Part shown: piece after piece, positions 53,662 through 64,000 of the stretch | Numbering within the stretch: the stretch's first letter is position 1 | How the letters are laid out: every line of letters begins with the position of its first letter | NCBI RefSeq assembly: GCF_000004195.4 | Contig: NC_030677.2 | Location: forward strand, 115,221,036-115,285,035 | Length of the DNA stretch: 64,000 nucleotides | Origin: Xenopus tropicalis | Lineage: Eukaryota > Chordata > Amphibia > Anura > Pipidae | Direction: 5' to 3' | The notes under the pieces: generated by a model | Database searches by the model: none | Told to the model about the DNA's origin: nothing | What the model saw: the letters and a program-made list of their open reading frames with translations, nothing else | Translations under genes and position numbers: made by a program

Positions 53662-55650
53662 GATACCTATTAGTGCAATTCACAAAAAGCAGAGTTCATT
53701 TCATTACAGTGTAAACTGCAAAGCTAAAGGTTACCCAAAGCAGTGTAGCACTCTTAATGTTTTGTACCTGTAAGGCTGATGGGTAATGTAGTGATCTTTG
53801 CCATCCACTACAGTACAAAGGAACTAATGTTTCATTCAGCAGGAAGGAAGAGATTTCCCAGGCAATCATGAGGAGCACAGTCTTAGTCCTGACCACAGAT
53901 TCCATTAGAACTATCTTCCAACATCACATGGGTTCAAGCTACTGTCCTTGTTTTCTAAACTGACCTACTACACAGAAATATTTGTGATTTTATGGTCAGA
54001 ATTCAGTTTGTTGTGTCTGTTTTTTATTCTGTAAGATAGAGTTAATAAAAAAGGTTTATAACAATTGCAAGATCCAAAACTATAAAAAGGATATCTATCA
54101 TCCCTATATTATTTCCCTTATATAATAGCCCCCATTGAGGTTGCCATCAGGCTTCTGAACTGCTGACATTCTGCACACACCAACACACACTCCCCATAAC
54201 TACTGAACTCTTCGCAGTGTCACTTTAAGCAAAGCCACTTTAAATACTCACTGTACAATTTCAAATATTTCATTGCATTTTTTTATTGTAAATACGTGTA
54301 CCTTTATTGCACACTTTTATTATATTTAATATTTGTATTCTTTTGTTTTGTTTTTTGTCTATGTAAAGTTGGGAGAAACACGGGTCAAAAAATTTCATTA
54401 CGGTAATGGGGCTCAGACTTATTAAAAGGAAGGGCCTTGACTGGGTGAGGAAAGTCAGGCACGTGCAAGGGATAGAGATGGGGGAAGGGCAGTATAGGGT
54501 TAACTGCTGGATGGCCAGAATAGGAAGTTAACAGGCAGAAGGAGGAGACAATGGGGTATAGGAAACGCAGGAAAAGGAAGTTCCTACCTTTTCCAGTTGG
54601 AGCAGAGGACAAGTAACATCCCATCCTCCCGCCCCCGGTTTTGTGGTAAGTTTACAGGTGGGGGCATTGTAATTGGATACGTATGCCTTATTGTCACAGC
54701 TGGAGAGGAATGCTTGCCAGGGGTGGGGGCTTATGCCCCAGTTTAAGGCACAAGTGTGCCAAGGTGGATATGGTTTCCTCGGACAAGGATGGTTTTATGG
54801 TTACCTGCTCCCACTTTGCCCACCTGTGGCTGCTGTGACAGGCGGCCGGCATGGCAGGTAGCGCAGTTGGTGGTGGTCTTCCGGTGGGCAAGCATTCCGG
54901 GTGGGGATATAATGTTAATATAATGTTGATATAATGTTGATTCTTATTGTAAAATCTTAACAGTAATTTTTTAATAAAGCTGTGGCATGTTTTTATCCCA
55001 ACCTGGTTGTTCTTATTGCCTCCTGGGGTGGGGGTTGGCAAAGGTAGTTTGGGAACCCTTTCAGGTTAAAAGAAAAAGCCGACACAATTGATGATGCACA
55101 GTCATGATGCTTCATTGTTATTTGTATATGACAATAAAACTTGAAAAATAGTAGTTTTCGTTGTAAAACAATTTCTACACCAGCGCTGGGCTACCCTCAC
55201 TGGGATGAAGCCCCCGGTGTGGGTGGCCATGTTTATGGGCGTGCATGGGTATAATAAGCTATCTTCCCGCTCACTTACAATGTGTATGTGCCTGACGTAG
55301 GAGCAGTGAATGTAATTCACACTTCTACGTCACACACATGTGCATAATGAGCAAGTTGCGGCACTCGCACATGCGTGTTCCCCTCACAGTGCTGGTCGGG
55401 CAGCACTGGCAGGGGCATTTTTTTTGTTATATTAAAAAAACTATGCTTTTCCCTATCTGGAGTGTATCCCCTATCTGGGCTGTATCAGCCTGCACTTCTG
55501 GTGGGGTAAACAATATAGGGGTGATAGGTGCCCTTTAAGTAGGTCATATATAGCACATTACACCTTTTCATGCATTACTTATATGGCACATAGGTCCAAT
55601 ACCAGTGTCTGCCTGTTAATTAATTGGCAGGTCTGTGAAGGAATTGTGAT
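53662..55650. other. Intergenic stretch; one LTR-like part
   Basis: No gene seen. From about 54400 to 55060 a purine-rich part is followed by TTTTTTAATAAAGCTG (about 54967) and a GT-rich tail, resembling the arrangement at 28450-29200. Ends and target duplication were not found. Confidence 0.3.
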
Positions 55651-55706
55651 ACCGGAAGGTCCGATAAAGGTACTGATTTTTCAGAATTGTTGTGAAACAA
55701 TAATAG

Positions 55707-56670
55707 CAGGGCTGCAAAGCAATTGGATCTGCTGGTTCAATGATTAACTTGGGTTTTTAAAGGAAATTTGATTTAATGAAGTATTTAACAGCAAGACTTC
55801 TATGTCAAGTAGAATATTTCACTCTCATCAAAACACTTATATATTTATGGGATTCTTTATCCAGAAACCCATTACCCAGAAAGCTCCAACTACTGGAAGG
55901 CCATCTCCCATAAACTTCACTTTAATTAATTCACATTTTTAAAAATGATTTCCTTTTTCTATGTTATAATTAAACACCAAATTGAGATCCCTGTTAAGAT
56001 ATAATTAATTTATTGAAGGTAAAATATATTGGGTTTATTTAATGTTTAAATGATTTTAGTAGACTTTAGGTATGGTGACGCAAATTACAGAAAGATATAA
56101 GCCTATAGCCTATGACCCTGTAAAGCATGGCTGCAGGAATTAGGACTGAGTTGTATTGCATAAGAATAATAGCTCGCCAAGAGTTTGCTCAGTTTTAACT
56201 GGTGGGGAAATGCCTGTGACTGCTTGAGATTAGATTGTGGCCTCTGAAAACATCTTTTTTTTGTTCAGCATGTTATTTCACTGTTAGGAGTTATGTAATC
56301 TATTGAGCTGATATTGCCGGAGGTAAATGTAAACAAATAATTTTTCCTAGGATCCTAAAATTAACTATATTCTCTTCAAGCAACTCTCTATGTAAGGATT
56401 TATTGTGAGTTGCTCGCAGATTGATACCCAGAAGAGACAACCTGTATCCTAATCCAGTACAACCCATTTGAACACATATTCCTATGCATATAACAGACCT
56501 TTTGTATGTATTTCTTTTCATTTGGTCAATGTATGTGCATCTCTTGTGAGCTTTATGAAAACATGAGTTAATGTATTTTCATTTCTTGTTCCTTACAGGA
56601 AAAGCTGAAGTACCATGAGCACATCACAAATGGCTTTGAGAACATGCCAGCAACCTGAAGAATAAAAGGT
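55707..56670 (+). pseudogene. PTGR1 relic with remnants of exons 6, 8 and 9
   Basis: Exon 6 remnant: 55710-55800, starting GGCTGCAAAGCAATTGGAT, with an in-frame TAA after 16 codons and its second half deleted. A family-1 MITE remnant follows (55849-56095), then sequence found before exon 8 in copy A (ATAAGCCTATAGCCTATGAC), an exon 8 remnant at about 56352-56440 with several changes and no donor, and exon 9 at 56599-56658. Exon 7 is absent. The exon 9 remnant is almost identical to copy A for about 53 bases, then lacks the next 66 or so and ends in TGA. No full-length enzyme can come from this locus. Confidence 0.88.
55849..56095. mobile_element. MITE family 1 remnant inside the PTGR1 relic
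   Basis: Starts at ATGGGATTCTTTATCCAG and stops at CAGAAAGAT, where it meets ATAAGCCTATAGCC. Its right end, the following intron and exon 7 are all deleted at that junction. Confidence 0.7.
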
Positions 56671-57216
56671 TCCTTTTCTAAATGTTGTCCTGTTACTTTT
56701 AAACAGCCTTATTACTGTACAGTCACAAAATACTAGACTAGAGTGTTATGATGCCTTTTAGTAAAATGACTTGTTAGAAGGAAAATGAGCCTTGTTTTTT
56801 GATTTTTGTTATGCATACTTAACTAAACATTCACATTTTAAAAGCGAAAAAAGGGCAGAGAAAGAAAGTTGTGAGAATCAATTCTTTTGCAAATAGTAAA
56901 GGTTACATACACAAAATTCTCAGGGCAGCCTCTTGCCAAGTACATACAACTTCTGACTAATAGCGTTATTGACAGTTATCTTTCCTGAATTGTAAGGGGA
57001 AGGCTCTAAGGATTTCCAGTATTTCAATATTCCCTTTTCCCCATACATTTGCAAATAACATTTTCATACCAGATGAAAATGAGTCTGAGAATATTAGAAA
57101 CAGAGGGCTGGCTAGCACTGAACTAAGCTCAATTAGTTAAGTTTGATTAGCACAGATAGCGTGTTTCATTGAGATGATAGCAAAACAGGAATAAACAACC
57201 AGTTTCAAAGAATACA

Positions 57217-57532
57217 TTAAAGGTGGCCACACGCGTGGCGATTTTAGATCTTTCGTGCGACCATCGGTCGCACGAAAGATCGTACAACCCGCCACTAACC
57301 GTTCAGAGCTGAAACGGCAAATATGGAGGCAGAAACAATAGGATTTCTACCTCCTTCTGCCGATTCAGCCCTGAAGACAGATTTTGCTCAGGCGCCTTCT
57401 ATGGCGCCCGATTAAAATCTTTAAACCGGACCGATGGGCGAGTCGACCGATATCGGTCGACTCACCGACTTGCCATACACGCACCGAAACAGGGTTTTGT
57501 ACGATATTATCGGTGCATGTATGGCCAGCTTA
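57217..57532. mobile_element. Palindromic MITE (GGCCATACAC ends), third copy
   Basis: Ends TTAAAGGTGGCCACACGCG and GTATGGCCAGCTTAA. It carries an extra inverted GATCTTTCGTGCGACC / GGTCGCACGAAAGATC hairpin at 57247-57282. It lies between the PTGR1 relic and copy B. Confidence 0.78.
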
Positions 57533-58439
57533 ACAGGATAGTGGGAAAAACACAATGAAGTTACATTCAAGACTGAGTGACAAATGTAACAAGACACAGA
57601 AGGATGGTGGTCACTGTTAAGATTACATCAGCAATAAAAAAAATCATTATATATAGCATAAACAGTACATATGTAAGAATTCATCTTCAAGTTTTCTACA
57701 GCTATTCTTCTGTCTGTTCCCATGTCCCAACCCCATACTTTTTGTTACAAAACACATCTGTAGTGGTTGAATCTTCAAAATTTGCAGCTTTTTTGGCACC
57801 CCCACCACACACATGCAGCCCCCCCTTGTACTACCTGAAAAAGATATAGAGGGCCATGGGAGGCCAGAATAGGGATCAAGGGCCTAGATGGGCAGGGGTT
57901 ACAAGTCCAGGCCCCTTCTGGCTGTGGACCTGGCAAGGGCTCCCCACTAGTTAAGCACTGCTCTTAATTATACAAACATAATACAAAGATGATGCCATAG
58001 AAAGTATTCAGTAGGACTCTTGGCCAAGTTGGGGGCCATAAAAATCTTTTGCAGGACTTCAGTTTGCTAATGGGTCTCTAATTGGACAGGTCTGATCTAA
58101 TTTAGAATGATAATGTATTATTGCAAAAAATTTGCTGTCACCACAGACTCAATGGAGTTCATTGCCTTACTTTATTGTTCCCCAGGGACCAGCAATAAGT
58201 GGACCTTCATCAGCATAAGTCAGCAGCAGGCTATTACAGTTTAGGAGGTTCCACAAAGAAAAAAAATATCAAATGAGTTACATAATCAATAATTAAAGGA
58301 GAACTATATTATGATTTATTTAGATGAAGTAAGGTTTTACATATGACTTGTTTTATGCAATATATTTTTATTGAAACCTACATTGTTCATTTAACCAAAA
58401 ATTATAACTTACCTCAGTTTTTTTTAATTATTTACTTTT

Positions 58440-59990
58440 TATTGTAACTTAGTTGCATTAAATCCAGAGTACCTCTGCTCCACTCCACCTGACACTGATG
58501 TGGGGCTAGGTTTAATAAAAAGCATGGTAATGTTGCTGTATGGTGTTCGCACAGAGCCCCTTGCATCTAACTTCTGCCCCATTTAAAGGTCCTTTGTGTT
58601 GGCAGCAAAGACCTTGACTTGCCCCTTAGGGTGAAGACACACTGGGCTACTAGTAGCAGCTAATTTTTCAAGACTACTGAACTCCAGAACTTAGAAATAA
58701 AGCACAGTCCTGATACCACCCACAGAGAAACGTCACACCTGGCATAGCCCTTCGTTAATAACAGCCATTATTTTTATCTTATCTATGTTCTTAAATCTTA
58801 CACAGACACATGAACTCTTAATTTGGGGTACAACAGAACTGGAGACTGGCAAAAATCAAGCAGCTGGCTAGTTTAAACACTGCTGTTGTACCTATTTATT
58901 TTTTGGGATGAATAACTTCCAATCAGGGAATAACTATTACTTTCCCACTGGTGTATTATAATGCATTTAAAGGGGACATATACCATAATTTTTCAGAGTG
59001 CATTAATAGATGTAAAATAGAAGGAATTTGTTTTTTTTAGAACCTTTCAGGTCAAATTTTCAGAAAACTAGCCAAAAACTACTTTTCTTATGCCCCCTAC
59101 CCTGGAGTTCCGGTCTAAGTCTGTACAGTTCAGATTCATTAGTTACAGCGAGCCCAGTTACTGAGGACTTGGGCTGAGGGGACTGAGGTGCTTCCAGTGA
59201 TGTCAGTTTGCCAGTCTGCTTAGTTGTTTACTGCAGTCCGTATTTGTTCGTACACAGATCCGCACCCGCCTGTCAGCCAGCCCTGATCACCTCTACCTAC
59301 CCTGCTTCCAATGCAAGAGCCGTTCTGTCCTATTTCCCCACTAGAGTCTGGGGGAAGCAGGACAGAATGGCTCTCTGGCGGAAGAGGCATGGAACCGCTA
59401 TTGGGGGAAGGGGGACATGATCAGCTGTGAGTGGGTACTGGGGGGAAAGAGGGGGAAGAAAGACAAACAACATGTTACTACTTTCAATTATCTACAAATT
59501 GATGGACTGCCATCCAAAAGCTATAGTGTAATAGTTTGCAGAGAGTTTTATATCACAGCTGGTGGCACTGAAATGTGCATTTGTCATTAGGGGGCCCTCC
59601 AGCAGGCATATGAATAAACCAAAATAGCGAAACTAACACTGGGTCAGTAAAGCAAAACTAATACTGGGGTGGGACTTTGGCTGCTTCTGCTGAGTTCTGA
59701 CTGTCACTCAGAGTTATGATCACTTCTGAGGCAGAATGAGAGGACACGCCCAGGCCTCATTTCAGCTTAGACACAGAGAAAGGATCTCTATGCAGCTTTA
59801 GTAAAATTACATTTTTAGTGGGTAAAACAATTTTAAACCATTTTTTTATAGAAGCACTATACATTTTAAAGAAAGGGGATATATTACCACAAAATGAATA
59901 TGATGCGATATGTCTCCTTTAACAGTTAACAAATCACAGCTCTCAAAATCAGCCAGGCTTTGTGATTTGTAGTTCAGCTAAATAACTTAA
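58440..59990. other. 5' flank of PTGR1 copy B, duplicated from copy A
   Basis: CAGAGTACCTCTGCT...GGCAGCAAAG at 58468-58612 matches 30730-30865, and GGTGTATTATAATGCATTTAA at 58950-58970 matches 31687-31707. Between these blocks the two flanks differ, so the shared block is old and partly replaced. Confidence 0.6.
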
Positions 59991-60019
59991 ATCCCTTCAT
60001 AAAATCCCTAGGTAGCCAT

Positions 60020-60200
60020 GATAGAGTACAACGCAGGCAGTGAGGGGAGAGCAGACAGTTTCTGCTTCCATGAAATGATTGCTGAAAGGAGATGAGAGGG
60101 CATAGAGAACAATGCAGGCAGTGAGGGGAGAGCAGACAGTTTTTGCTTCCATGCAGTGATTGCTGAAAGGAGTTGAGAGGGAGTGGACATTAGAGAGATG
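60020..60200. repeat. Internal duplication in the copy B promoter region
   Basis: AATGCAGGCAGTGAGGGGAG through GATTGCTGAAAGGAG occurs twice (from about 60030 and 60110), whereas copy A has it once (about 32516). The purine-rich upstream region is thus doubled in copy B. Confidence 0.65.
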
Positions 60201-60254
60201 GGAGGGGGGCAGATTGTGTAGCTGTATAAAGGTCCCTGCATTTTAAAAGCAGAA

Positions 60255-60267
<13 letters not shown>
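60201..60267 (+). promoter_or_regulatory. Promoter of PTGR1 copy B
   Basis: TATAAAG at 60225-60231 in the same setting as copy A (AGATTGTGTAGCTGTATAAA, then GGTCCCTGCATTT). The start site is inferred to be near 60255. Confidence 0.6.

Positions 60268-64000
<3,733 letters not shown>

Overview
The window looks like vertebrate nuclear DNA, most likely from a frog of the genus Xenopus. The evidence is AT-rich sequence, small exons with GT/AG splice sites in long introns, very many short palindromic non-autonomous DNA transposons (MITEs), and LINE fragments of the CR1 and L2 type. Several of the interspersed repeats are ones I associate with Xenopus; that species call is recognition from memory, not a computed match.

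Left part (1 to about 24.9 kb, minus strand): a gene for a single-pass receptor with a guanylyl-cyclase-type kinase homology domain. I traced 13 coding exons by hand. They run from a signal-peptide exon at 24905 down to the catalytic-loop exon at 1472, and every neighbouring pair except one joins in a consistent reading phase. The exception is the junction between 23854 and 18810, where an exon is missing from my model. The cyclase catalytic domain would lie beyond the left edge. The ectodomain is short (about 240 residues seen), does not look like a natriuretic-peptide-binding fold, and ends in a cysteine-rich motif just outside the membrane. This is the most unusual object in the window.

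Middle and right (about 32.6 to 64 kb, plus strand): a tandem array of prostaglandin reductase 1 / leukotriene B4 12-hydroxydehydrogenase (PTGR1) genes. Copy A (TATA box 32644, coding exons 35225 to 45429) is complete: nine coding exons total 990 nt and encode 329 residues. A decayed relic with pieces of exons 6, 8 and 9 lies at 55.7 to 56.7 kb. Copy B starts at about 60.2 kb with a duplicated promoter and leader exon; its first coding exon is at 62209 to 62314 and the rest lies beyond the right edge. Non-coding homology upstream of A and B shows that the duplicated block includes several kilobases of 5' flank.

The rest is repeat-rich: a solo LTR with a 5-bp target duplication (2566 to 3888), an L2-like LINE reverse transcriptase (about 7.84 to 9.69 kb), two CR1 fragments, at least six palindromic MITE families, a 2.2-kb minisatellite (48.5 to 50.7 kb), and a four-unit array of about 250 bp whose units each carry a near-perfect hairpin (51.06 to 52.1 kb). 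Several elements are nested, which gives their relative order of arrival. I saw no convincing tRNA, rRNA or CRISPR.
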